Shown here: in pieces, positions 54,848 through 64,000 of the stretch
Layout: each line of letters starts with the position of its first letter
Numbering within the stretch: position 1 is the first letter of the stretch
Source of the DNA: UBA695 sp042691655
Lineage (GTDB): Bacteria; Verrucomicrobiota; Verrucomicrobiia; Chthoniobacterales; Chthoniobacteraceae
Length of the DNA: 64,000 bases
Direction of reading: 5' to 3'
Assembly: GCA_042691655.1 (NCBI GenBank)
Contig: CP170506.1
Span: 4,030,001 to 4,094,000, forward strand
The notes under the pieces: generated by a model
Told to the model about the DNA's origin: nothing
What the model saw: only the letters and a program-made list of their open reading frames with translations
Database searches by the model: none
Made by a program: the position numbers and the translations under genes

Positions 54848-56964
54848 TTCCCGGACTCCCATTTCAACGGCAGAACCTGCCCCGCATCCAAAACGAAGTC
54901 GTTATTCAAATCGACCACATCCTCCGAGTTAAGATCCCTCCAAACTCCGCCCTGCTCGCGGGGCACAAGCTTGATTTTCCGGGCAGCGCTCCCATGGTTG
55001 AGCAGGAGATAGGCCACCCCGCCCTCACCGCTCAAGCGGCTGACTTCCACGTCTTGGGATTCGCCTTCCACCACCGCCGAGGGACGCGCTCCTGATTCGA
55101 GAATCAGTTGACGAAGCAACTGCGACATAGCCGGTTGTTCATCCCGAACGTATTGCCGGAAAACCTCCGTGCCGACAACCACCGCCGTCCCCTTGCCAAA
55201 ATGGTTGCGAACACCGGCTGCCGTACAAATCCCCTCGTACACAGCGAGGGCTTCACCCCCAAGCAGTTCGTATTCATTCCAGAAAAAGAACGCCGCTGAG
55301 GTTCCATTCGGGCCATGGATCGCGGGCGCAGTTTCCCGCCCTTCCCGGTCACGTGTTCTGCATCCAAAGACCTCCTCCAGCCCAAACCCTGGGGCATGGT
55401 ATTGCAAGCGGCCATCGGAGTTCCGAAAGGCAAACGGACTTTCCGCGATCACAGTGCCGCCCTCGGCAACATAGTTACGGATAGTTTCCGCCAGTTCGGT
55501 CGAAAGATGCTCTACCATGGGGAGCAGCAACACCTTGTATTGCCCCAGCTCGTCCAGGTTATTTTCAGCAATGCAATCCGCTGGGATTTTTAAATCCCAA
55601 AGCATCTTGAATGCGCCAATGCGGGAGTCGTGCATTTCCTGATAGGTGCTGGGGAAATAGTCACCACACATCGCCTCGGATTGAATTTGCTGATCTTCCA
55701 AGGTGAGAACCGCGGCTTCACGTTCGGGGTAGGCCAGGTTCAAGAGCCGGGCGTTTTTTTGCAACATTTTGGAAAACTCCGCCATATACGCCGCCCGTCG
55801 ACTGACGGTTCCGTCCCAGTGCATGAGATGGAACAGCGCCACCTGCGCATCCGCAACGCGGCTTCGGTAATTCCAAAGGATGATCGATTTGGCATTATGC
55901 GCGATCAAATGCCAGAAGGTCAAAATGCGTTGCGATTCCGTAATCATCCGCTTGTTCGGCCCAACCCCCGTCTCCAGCACGAGCATGCGTCGATGTTCGT
56001 CCTGCGATGCGCTGCGCAACCGGCTCAGCTTATAGGCCGTCAAATACCCCGGCCCCAAGTCGTACAAATGTTCCACAGTATAACACGAAACCCCCATCAT
56101 CGTGAGTCCCTCCCCGGTTCGCCCTAAGTCCAGCCCATAACGCGGCGTGGAAAGCGGCCCCTCAAGCGCCGCCATGTGATATACGATGTTCGCAGTCGTG
56201 GGACGTTGTTTCGGGTCACAACGCCGGGTCAGCTCTGTGATTTCGGAAATCGATTGATATAGCCTGGCATTGTTAAACCGTACCCAATCATACCACATAC
56301 TGACAATACCCGCATTGGTCGGGGCGGTAATATCATCCCAGGATTGATAACACATCGGGCATTCCGTCCCCCAAGCCTCGTTCACCCTCTCAAGGCTGTT
56401 ACCATATTTTGCCTTCAGCCATTGGCGGAATTTACTTTGCGTATGTTCGCAATAACAAAAGGGCGACGCCGGTTCATTCCAGATCATCCAGGCCACGAGA
56501 TGGTTTTGCCCTTGGTAGCGGCGCACCGTCCGTTCCATGAAAGCAAACGCCTTCTCACGATAAGCCGGGTCATCCTGACATGCGTTCATCCGGGGTTGTG
56601 AATGATCAGGCGCAGCTTGTGGAGAAGGAAGGATCGGTTGAACCGTGCCGTTGCGCACAAGATATTGCGGGATATAGAGCCCGCACAATTGCCCAAAAAG
56701 CCCTCCGAAGTTTAAAATCACACGGATTCCATGCTTTGCCGCGAGCTCGAATAAATAGTCCTGACGGCTGTAATCAAACACGCCCTCTTCCTGTTCAATG
56801 CGATCCCAAGCAGCGAAGATTCGAACCGTATTAAAGGCAAGCGACTTCATGGTCGCAAGATCCCGATCCCATTCCTCCATGGGCCAATCCATCCCCTTTG
56901 CATAGGGAGCGCACGAGGCACCAAACAGAAAAACGTCGTCAGAAAGTTGATTGGTAAAAGACAT
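54844..56964 (-). CDS. GH42 beta-galactosidase
   Basis: 706 aa from ATG 56964, no signal peptide, so cytoplasmic. WPMEEWDRDLATMKSLAFN then TVRIFAAWDRIEQEEGVFDY open the barrel; VAWMIWNEPASPFCYC carries the acid/base Glu; RMLVLETGVGPNKRM the nucleophile Glu. A glutamine-amidotransferase-like middle domain follows (AEGGTVIAESPFAF), then a short C-terminal beta domain. It hydrolyses beta-galactosides such as galactan oligosaccharides. First gene of a four-gene operon joined by ATGA overlaps; the operator at 57025-57037 is 60 bp upstream. Confidence 0.87.
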   Translation of the reverse strand: MSFTNQLSDDVFLFGASCAPYAKGMDWPMEEWDRDLATMKSLAFNTVRIFAAWDRIEQEEGVFDYSRQDYLFELAAKHGIRVILNFGGLFGQLCGLYIPQYLVRNGTVQPILPSPQAAPDHSQPRMNACQDDPAYREKAFAFMERTVRRYQGQNHLVAWMIWNEPASPFCYCEHTQSKFRQWLKAKYGNSLERVNEAWGTECPMCYQSWDDITAPTNAGIVSMWYDWVRFNNARLYQSISEITELTRRCDPKQRPTTANIVYHMAALEGPLSTPRYGLDLGRTGEGLTMMGVSCYTVEHLYDLGPGYLTAYKLSRLRSASQDEHRRMLVLETGVGPNKRMITESQRILTFWHLIAHNAKSIILWNYRSRVADAQVALFHLMHWDGTVSRRAAYMAEFSKMLQKNARLLNLAYPEREAAVLTLEDQQIQSEAMCGDYFPSTYQEMHDSRIGAFKMLWDLKIPADCIAENNLDELGQYKVLLLPMVEHLSTELAETIRNYVAEGGTVIAESPFAFRNSDGRLQYHAPGFGLEEVFGCRTRDREGRETAPAIHGPNGTSAAFFFWNEYELLGGEALAVYEGICTAAGVRNHFGKGTAVVVGTEVFRQYVRDEQPAMSQLLRQLILESGARPSAVVEGESQDVEVSRLSGEGGVAYLLLNHGSAARKIKLVPREQGGVWRDLNSEDVVDLNNDFVLDAGQVLPLKWESGK

Positions 56965-57024
56965 ACGAAAAGTAGATTGAGCAAAGTCTCCTAAATTTCG
57001 TTTCGCGATCCAACCCACAGGTTA

Positions 57025-57037
57025 TCGAACAGTTCGA
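57025..57037. promoter_or_regulatory. Region-3 operator upstream of GH42 operon
   Basis: TCGAACAGTTCGA, exact match to TCGAACNGTTCGA. It controls the operon GH42 - lactonase - dehydratase - SDR. Confidence 0.75.
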
Positions 57038-57896
57038 TACCGAATCGTGCAAAGCCTGTTGCCGATTACCCTACCGCGACACCCGCCCACCCGCCCGATC
57101 ATTGCTAGTCTTTAGTGCAACTCTGGAAACCAAGGTATTGTAGCCACGAAGGATTTTTGGATCATCCGGGAAGTTCCTGCTGAGAGGGTGATGTGGTAAA
57201 AGGGAAGCAACCGAATACCGTCACATCGTAAGAATCACACCACCAGGCACTCTTGTCGAACGACTAGACGGTGCCGCCTAATGCGTCCACAGGCACAGAA
57301 AAGCGCTGACCTTACATACGTGTCGGGTCAGCGCTTTTTTGATTCTCAAAAGGAGATGGGATTCTGCATTCGGACGACCCGGACGAGCTTTTCAAAGTCC
57401 TATTGGAAAAAGGATAGTCCCACAGGCGCTTTTCCTTGCCGATAAAAATGCTGAATCGTTAAATATTCCGCAAGTTACTCTACCACCGATGCTTGCGACT
57501 CATTAGAGCCTAAAAAAATACTCAATTTGTGACATGACGTTTTTTTAAAAACGCTTTTTAGGACAGTTCTGGCTAACTCGCTGTTCCAACCTGAAAATAC
57601 CCACCCTTCACTTCCGCTGCGTTTTATCAAACGGTCACGATGGGCATTCTGGTGCGATTGCAGGGGGCTGGATAAGTAAATCAGAACCCTGATGGGAGAT
57701 ATCTTATCGCGAAGCGTCAGAATGGCACTTCACGCATAATTGAAAAAGCCGTCCATGAGAGCATAACTTACTTCGGCTATATTTCTTACGCTCTTGAAAA
57801 ATCACGCAATCTAACTGATTTGTAGGCTGACACTTCTTTTTAAAAAGGTCCTTCTCCTCCAAACCTCAATGAGGACATCCCCCAGGTAAATCCGCC
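57038..57896. other. Long non-genic stretch with a terminator and a possible small RNA
   Basis: About 860 bases with no supported gene. The part 57100-57297 has several short inverted repeats (AGGCAC at 57245 with GTGCCGCCT at 57272) and runs into a strong terminator, which would fit a small RNA. The remainder (57345-57896) is AT-rich and has only short frames; it is probably debris from the deletion that removed the front of the GH106 gene. Confidence 0.4.
57299..57340. terminator. Rho-independent terminator (orphan)
   Basis: AAAAGCGCTGACC and GGTCAGCGCTTTT form a 13-bp perfect stem with a 14-base loop, followed by two further T. No gene lies upstream on the plus strand for about 5 kb, so it either ends a small RNA or is bidirectional. 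Confidence 0.75.
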
Positions 57897-60122
57897 ATGA
57901 ACCCGTGCATGTTGCCAATTGGCGACAAAATTCTCAACAGACCTCTAAAATGGCGTCCGAGCGGTCCGGATGCAGTTGACCAAATGGGTCATAGGTTCGC
58001 ATTCGTTTCTAGAAGGTTGGTTGCGTTGGAACTGCTCGATAGCTGGGAGGCAGATTGCGCGAACTGGACGCCGGAAATGGCCTCGGAATTTGAAAAGCGG
58101 CGCGGATACGATCCAGTACCTTGGCTGCCTGCCTTTAGCGGAAAAATCATTGGATCTGCGGAACTCACCCAACGCTTTTTATGGGATTTTCGTCGCACGC
58201 AGGCGGACCTCCTGGCGGAAAACCATTATGGCGTCATTCAAAAGTATGCCCACGATCACCACATGGGCGTGGTGGCGGAAGCCTCCGGCATAGGCATGCC
58301 GACCGTTGCCGATCAATTGCTCTGCAAAAAATTCACCGATATTCCCATGGGCGAGTTTTGGTTGCATGGGAATCGCGACAGTATCATCAATGATCCGAAA
58401 GAGGCCGCCTCTGCTGCTCACATCTATGGCCAGAACCTTGCGGCAGCAGAAGCTTTCACCGCCAGTCCCGAATGCGCCGCCTGGAAGAACGATCCGTATT
58501 CGCTCAAGGCTCGGGGCGATCAGGAATTTTGTCTCGGCATCAATCGTTTCGTATTCCATCGCTATGCGCATCAACCCTGGCTGGATCGTCAGCCGGGCAT
58601 GTCCATGGGGCCGTTTGGTATTAATTTTGAGCGGACCAATACCTGGTGGAAGCCGGGTACGGCGTGGATTAGTTATCTCAGCCGCTGCCAGTACCTTTTG
58701 CAGCAAGGCCGTTTTCAAGCCGACCTCTGCTATTTTTACGGCGAAGGCGCGCCTATTGGCGTAAATCACAGTTTGCTTAAACCCTCTGTGCCACGCGGCT
58801 ATGATTATGACGTCTGCAACGCCGATGTTCTCCTTCACTTAATGAATGTAAAAGATGGACGGCTTTCTTTAACCAGCGGCATGCGCTACCGCGTGCTGGT
58901 GCTGCCGGAAACCGATCGCATGACGCTGCCGGTATTGCAAAAAATTGCACAACTTGTCCAAGCCGGTGCCACAGTCTATGGCCCGAAACCGAGGCTTTCG
59001 CCTAGCCTCACGAATTATCCCGAAAGCGATAAGGAACTGACTAAACTCGCGAACGAAGTCTGGGGGTCTTGCGACGGCAAGACGGTAACCGAACACGCCT
59101 ACGGTCAAGGTAAAATCGTCTGGGGAGAGCCTCTGGAAAAGGCCCTAGCCGTGCAGGCTGATTTTGCCGCGGTGAAGGGTGATGTGCTCTACATCCATCG
59201 CCAAGATGGCCCGGCAGATATCTACTTCGTCTCAAGCCAGGAACAGAAACCTATAACTGCCGAGTGCACTTTCCGGGTGACCGGAAAAACGCCCGAACTC
59301 TGGCATCCCGATACCGGCGTTTGCGAAACGGTGGCTCTTTACCGCACGGAGAATGGACGGACGACGCTGCCCATCCATTTCGATCCCGTTGGGTCGGTCT
59401 TCGTCATCTTCCGTCACGACGCAACGAACAGTCCCTCGCTCGTCTCGGGGCAGATTGATGGCAAAAGGCTTTTTGCCGATGGCGATGATCAGTCCGCAGA
59501 ACTGCCCGTGCTTTCCAAAGGACAAATCAAGCTGACTGTATTGAAAGAGGGAGCGTATGAATTTCAGACCATTACGGGCGAGACCTGCAAAACGAAAATT
59601 GCTCCTCTGCCGGAGCCAGTAGAGTTGAACGGTTCATGGAAAGTGACTTTTCCTCCCAAACTGGGCGCCCCCGAATCGGCTACTTTCGATCGGCTTATTT
59701 CGTGGAGCGATTCCCCGACGGATGGCATCAAATATTTCTCCGGTACCGCCACGTACGAGAAAGACTTCACCCTACCCCAGGCCTCCCTAGATCGTGGCCA
59801 TCGCGCTTATCTTGATCTGGGTAGCGTGAAAAACTTGGCGCAGGTTAGCCTCAATGGGAAAGCGCTTGGCATTTTATGGAAGGAACCCTTCCGTGTGGAG
59901 ATTACCGAAGCGGCCAAGCCGGGAGTGAATCATCTGAGCGTTAAGATCACCAATCTTTGGCCCAACCGCTTGATTGGCGACCAGAAATTACCCGAGACGC
60001 AACGGGTTACTTGGACCAGCGTTTCCCTTTACACGGGCGATTCGCCGCTCCTCCCTTCGGGACTTCTTGGCCCCGTCACAATGCGCTCCGCGCAAACCAT
60101 AACCATCGGGAACACCCCGTAG
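57897..60122 (+). pseudogene. 5'-truncated GH106 alpha-L-rhamnosidase
   Basis: 741 codons are open, but recognisable GH106 sequence starts only near residue 45 (LLDSWEADCANWTPEMASEF, then EKRRGYDPVPWLP). The roughly 300-400 residues, including the signal peptide, that precede this point in GH106 enzymes are absent. Retained: FLWDFRRTQADLLAENHYGV, VVAEASGIGMPT, VLVLPETDRMTLPVL and a complete C-terminal sandwich (GTATYEKDFTL; LDLGSVKNLAQVSLNGK). The first 45 residues are unlike GH106. Without signal peptide and N-terminal domain the protein is unlikely to work as a secreted rhamnosidase. Confidence 0.7.
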
Positions 60123-60170
60123 AATGATACAATTAAGGGCACCTCGGCTTCCAGAGGCGCCGTTAACATT

Positions 60171-62492
60171 TTGAAAGCACATCTTAGCATTCTCATTGCG
60201 GTGTTCTGCCTTGTTAGCGCTGATGCTAGCGACGTGCCCGTTGACTTGGTTTCTCCGTTGCTTGGCACCGGGGGGCCGGGCCATGTTTATCCCGGGGCCG
60301 TTTTTCCCTTTGGAATGGTGCAATTAAGTCCAGACACCGGGACCGGCCCGGACTGGGAGCACTGCTCCGGTTATCACTATTCGGACAACTCGATCATTGG
60401 ATTCAGCCATTCGCATTTGTCCGGCACTGGCATGCCCGACTTCGGGGACATACTCTTTCAGCCCACCACCGGTTCTGTGCAATGGAGCGCGGGCGATCCC
60501 AAACTTCCTGGTTCCGGATATCGCTCCGCCTTTTCGCATGCGGATGAACAGGCCTCTCCTGGATACTACAACGTCCTACTCCAGGATTACGGCGTCAAAG
60601 TCGAGTTGACGGCTAGTGCTCACGCCGGTTTTCATCGCTACACCTTTCCTGCATCGGCGTCGGCCCATGTGATGATAGATCTGGTTCATGGCATCACCAG
60701 CACGACAACAGCTTCCTCGTTGGTCGTGGAGAACCCCACCACGATCTCCGGGTCTCGGCGCAGCAAAGGCTGGGCGAAAGACAAGGCTTTCTACTTTGTG
60801 GCGGAGTTCTCGCGCCCGTTCACGCAGGCGGTTCTGCAGGTAAACGGAGAGGTCGTTCCCGGTGCGACCCAAGCTAACGACAAGTCAATCCGAGCAAGCC
60901 TGGACTTTGCTACGGATAAGGACGCCGTGGTTTTGGTCCGGATCGGGCTTTCTCCCACGAGTGTGGAGTCCGCCCGTGCCAACTTGGCCGCGGAAATTTC
61001 GACATGGGATTTCAACACCGTTCGGGCGGCATCCAGCAAAGCCTGGAACGATTACCTCTCGACCGTCGAGATCTCAGCAAAAGATCCGTCCGTATCCCGT
61101 ATTTTCTATACGGCGCTTTACCACTCGATGCTCTCGCCACATCTCTACAACAACGTCGACGGTTCCTATTATGGCGCCGACAAGAAGACGCATCAGGGGG
61201 CCTTCGCCAACTACTCGACATTTTCGCTCTGGGACCAGTTTCGGGCATGGTTCCCGCTCATGACCCTCGTGCAACCGGCCAGGATTAACGACCAAGTCAA
61301 TTCCATGCTGGCGTTCTACACGGAGGAAAACGAGCATGCGCTCCCGGTTTGGAATCTGGCGGGCAATGAAACTTGGTGCATGATCGGCTACAATTCCACG
61401 CCCGTGATCGCCACCGCCTGGCGGGCGGGATTCCGCGGCTTCGATGCCAATCGGGCCCTGGAAGCAATGAAGGATACGGCGATGAATCCGCGCAACGGGC
61501 AAGACCAATTCCACCAAAACGGTTACCTAGCGGAGGATAAGCCCGCCACCCCGCGCAAGTGGGCGTCGGTTTCCCGAACGTTGGAATATTCGTACGACGA
61601 TTACTGCATCGGAACTCTGGCAAAAGCCATTGGCCGGAAAGACGATGCCGTCACCTTTTTGAATTACGCCACGAATTATCGGAACCTCTTTGATCCCGAG
61701 ACGAAATTTATGCGTGGCAGGAATTCTGACGGAACGTGGCGCACGCCATTTCAGCCGACCGAATAGTATCGCAGCGACTATACCGAAGCCGATGCTTGGC
61801 AGTATTCCTTCACCGTCCCCCACGATCCTCAGGGGTTAATCGATCTGATGGGAGGCGACGACGCTTTCGCAGACCGGCTCGACGCGATGTTCTCTGCCGA
61901 CAGTAAGATGGTTGCCGCAGCGCATGACATCTCTGGATTTATCGGTCAGTATCCTCAAGGCAACGAGCCGGTGCATGGCTACGCCTATCTTTACGCCTAC
62001 GCGGGACAGCCTTGGCGCGAGGCCCAGCTCCTTCGCCAAATCATGGCGCTTTACAAGGAAGGCCCCGACGGGCTGTGTGGAAATGACGATTGCGGGCAGA
62101 TGTCGGCCTGGTATATCTTCGGGGCGTTGGGTTTCTATCCGGTCAATCCCGCGAGTGGCGAGTATGTCCTGGGCAGCCCCCTCATCGATAAAGCGGTCAT
62201 TCATCTCAATCCCAAATTTTATCCCGGCGGCACGTTCACGATTCTCGCGCGGAATAATTCGCCGGAAAACATCTACATCCAGTCGGCTACGCTGAATGAC
62301 CATCCGCTTGACCGCGCCTACCTGACCCACGAAGACATCACGCAGGGCGGCACGTTGACACTTACGATGGGCTCTTCTCCGAACAAAGCGTGGGGACGCA
62401 CTCCCACAGTCCGACCAAACTCGCTCACCCCTTCCCCTGCCGATCCGAAAAGCATAAACCCGGCACCGGCCAGAAGTGCGGCAACAAATTAG
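60171..62492 (+). pseudogene. GH92 alpha-mannosidase interrupted by an in-frame TAG
   Basis: Starts at a TTG (60171) with a signal peptide (LSILIAVFCLVSADA). The N-terminal domain has VSPLLGTGGPGHVYPGAVFP and GFSHSHLSGTGMPDFGD; the barrel has FSLWDQFRAWFPLM and YCIGTLAKAIGRKDDAV. At 61764 an amber codon ends the frame after FQPTE. Without it the same frame continues YRSDYTEADAWQYSFTVPHD, LIDLMGG, GNDDCGQMSAWYIFGALGFY and on to 62492. So a single nonsense codon splits an otherwise intact gene of about 773 codons. It would have been a calcium-dependent exo-alpha-mannosidase. TAG is used as a normal stop elsewhere in this window. Confidence 0.82.
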
Positions 62493-62561
62493 GCATGGAG
62501 CTACATCGGTATTGAAAATGACAGTCCCGATTAATCTTTCCGCTCTTCCACCCGGCTTGTG

Positions 62562-62763
62562 GCATCATACTCCCCGATTCCTCGCGGCGAGTGGGGCTCG
62601 TTGCGGTCACCACCCTTTTCTTCATGTGGGGCTTCCTCACATGCCCCAACGATATTCTCATTCCGCACCTGAAATCGGTGTTCGACCTGAACTACGTTCA
62701 AGCGTCCTTCATTCAATTCACTTTTTCCGGAGCATACTTCCCAATGTCGCTCCCTGCCGGAAA
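62562..62763 (+). pseudogene. N-terminal fragment of a FucP-like MFS sugar symporter
   Basis: In the frame of 62591, VGLVAVTTLFFMWGFLTCPN, DILIPHLKSVFDLNYVQASF then IQFTFSGAYFPMSLPAGK match the first two membrane segments of L-fucose:proton symporters. The match stops abruptly at about 62763, where DUF932 sequence begins in another frame. Only about 60 of 400-plus residues remain. Confidence 0.7.
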
Positions 62764-63092
62764 AGGGATCGCCTTGGTTGGTTCCCAACCGATACATGGA
62801 CGCCCATCCCTCAACTTGAACTCATCCAACGTGTTGAGCATACGCTCAAGTCCAACCGTCTCACCATCGGTTCTCAGGCGCATAGCCTGAGTCATGATGG
62901 AGCGCGCTACTTTGGCCTCATGGAGATTAAAGGACGCGCCACCGATGCAGACTATTGCTGGGTGCTGGGATTACGGAACAGTCACGATTAGACATTCCCT
63001 GCGGGGATTGTGGCTGGCTCCAGCGTCTTCTGCTGCGATAATTTGGCCTTCTCAGGCGAAGTCAAAATCGCATGGAAACATACCCGGTATAA
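62764..63092 (+). pseudogene. DUF932 protein fragment with an internal TAG
   Basis: The frame reads LGWFPTDTWTPIPQLELIQR, SQAHSLSHDGARYFGLMEIK, WVLGLRNSHD, then TAG at 62989, then in the same frame TFPAGIVAGSSVFCCDNLAF and SGEVKIAWKHTR. This is the conserved core of DUF932 proteins found on phages, plasmids and integrated elements (LRNSHDKxFPAG, CDNLAFSGE). The stop replaces the usual lysine. Both ends of the gene are missing. Confidence 0.75.
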
Positions 63093-63585
63093 TCCAAGCC
63101 AGTTTGGACTTTATCCGTTCTGTCCGCCCCCGCCTCAAGTCCGCCCCTTAAAAATGCCCTATAAAGCCCGTTTTTTAGCCGCCCACACGTGGACATGGTC
63201 TGGAAGTGCCTGATTTTGGCGAGAATGGGAGGAATTTTGTTCTTCCTCTTCCCCCTACATATTGAAAGCCAATTACCTCGCGCTCCTTTTCAGCAAAGTG
63301 CCCTCAGTAGCCCGACTCGGCGACATTGATGAATGCCATTCTTACGGCCAAATCCAGCCATGCACAGTATGGAAGGCACTTCCTCCATCTTTAGTTTCAA
63401 CAAAAGGAGGGAGTGATCCGATGGCGCAATTGCCGAATTCGAGACGATAATCGGACCATTCGAATTGCCTGCGGCCAAAAAATACAAAGAGCAACTCACG
63501 CAAGTCAAAAACAAAAGGCCCGTGCTTCCGCTTTTATCTCCTGCGAACCGAATACAAATCAGGTTGCATGAGTAGCTACCTGGCC
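63093..63585. other. Non-genic stretch
   Basis: About 490 bases after the DUF932 fragment. Only short frames without recognisable content were found; no terminator could be assigned for the peroxiredoxin gene that ends at 63586. Confidence 0.4.
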
Positions 63586-64000
63586 TTACTTCATCCCGTC
63601 CAATACCTTCAAGACATCTGCTGCCTGCTGTTGGGTGGATGCACTCAAATCCCTCCATACCAGCACGCCCTCTTTAAATAGATACGCTTGACGGGAAGCA
63701 AACCCCACTACAGGTAAACGCGGCACGCCAAAGGCCTCAATGACCTTTCCGTCCTTATCCGCGATCAACTCGAACGGTAGGTGGTACTTCTCCTGAAACT
63801 TGCGCTGCGCATCGACCCCATCGGCACTGACGCCCAAAATTCGCACCCCTTTCTCTTGCAGTTCCTGATAAGCGTCACGCAGGCTGCATGCTTGGGCCGT
63901 ACATCCTGGCGTGTCGGCCTTCGGGTAGAAGTAAACGAGAACAAAACCCTTAGCTGCGACTTGTTTGAACTCAACCGTTTTACCGGCTTGGTCCACACCG
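63586..64000 (-). CDS. Peroxiredoxin, PrxQ/BCP-like (partial)
   Basis: The frame is open to the right edge, so the N-terminus is outside the window; a GTG at 63996 is not a credible start because the family's first strand is still missing. FVLVYFYPKADTPGCTAQAC carries the peroxidatic Cys (PGCT) and, five residues on, a second Cys that can act as resolving Cys, as in PrxQ. GVRILGVSADGVDAQRKFQE, then PFELIADKDGKVIEAFGV follow. It reduces peroxides with thioredoxin in the cytoplasm. The variant FASRQAYLFKEGVLVWRD is normal for the family. Confidence 0.88.
   Translation of the reverse strand, partial: GVDQAGKTVEFKQVAAKGFVLVYFYPKADTPGCTAQACSLRDAYQELQEKGVRILGVSADGVDAQRKFQEKYHLPFELIADKDGKVIEAFGVPRLPVVGFASRQAYLFKEGVLVWRDLSASTQQQAADVLKVLDGMK

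Noticed and set aside
57255..57268. Possible seventh region-3 operator near 57255
   Set aside because: Only one half (TCGAAC) matches; the other half reads ACTAGA.
61764..61766. TAG in the GH92 gene as pyrrolysine or programmed readthrough
   Set aside because: Several genes in the window end in TAG, and no pyrrolysine genes or stimulating structure are visible; a plain nonsense change is simpler.

Overview
The window looks like chromosomal DNA of a saprophytic Verrucomicrobiota bacterium. Four things point there. Two four-gene pseudopilin cassettes of the Verru_Chthon A/B/C/D type are present. One protein carries autotransporter-type beta-strand repeats and a PEP-CTERM sorting tail. Plant-polysaccharide enzymes and SGNH esterases are dense. 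Shine-Dalgarno sequences are almost absent. No rRNA, tRNA, CRISPR array or replication origin was seen.

Region 1 (about 1-29.7 kb) is a locus for rhamnogalacturonan-I and L-rhamnose use. It holds a pseudopilin cassette (truncated at the left edge), a Gfo/Idh oxidoreductase, three secreted esterases (SGNH, CE6-like, CE12-like), an MFS sugar carrier, a GH2 enzyme, the rhamnose symporter RhaT, a small exported protein, an ABC exporter and a GH28 remnant. It continues with GH31, a hexuronate carrier, a LacI-type repressor, two PL4 rhamnogalacturonan lyases, a GH112 phosphorylase, a PL22 oligogalacturonide lyase and rhamnose mutarotase RhaM. A motif of the form TTGCAA-N4-TTGCAA recurs at eight places in its regulatory gaps, including directly in front of the repressor gene.

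Region 2 (about 29.9-32.4 kb) is scar tissue: a frameshifted integrase-type transposase and a deleted group II intron. An RHS-repeat scrap lies just before it, at 26.9 kb.

Region 3 (about 32.5-57.0 kb) is a second glycan locus with its own LacI-type regulator and its own operator. The exact 13-mer TCGAACNGTTCGA occurs six times, always between genes. It fronts a GH71-like protein, the regulator, a minus-strand run made of a clan GH-A glycosidase plus the second pseudopilin cassette, an SGNH hydrolase, the PEP-CTERM protein, and an operon of GH42 beta-galactosidase, UlaG-like lactonase, enolase-superfamily dehydratase and SDR dehydrogenase.

Region 4 (about 57-63.5 kb) is decaying. It has a 5'-truncated GH106 rhamnosidase, a GH92 mannosidase broken by an amber codon, a fucose-permease fragment joined to a DUF932 fragment, and then a partial peroxiredoxin at the right edge.

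The working model is inference. Secreted enzymes depolymerise a pectic glycan outside the cell, dedicated carriers import fragments, cytoplasmic phosphorylase, lyase and dehydratase enzymes finish the job, and a LacI protein gates each locus. The pairing of each locus with its own D-B-C-A cassette, whose gene order mirrors GspH-I-J-K, suggests a locus-specific pseudopilus tip. That is the most interesting idea in this window.
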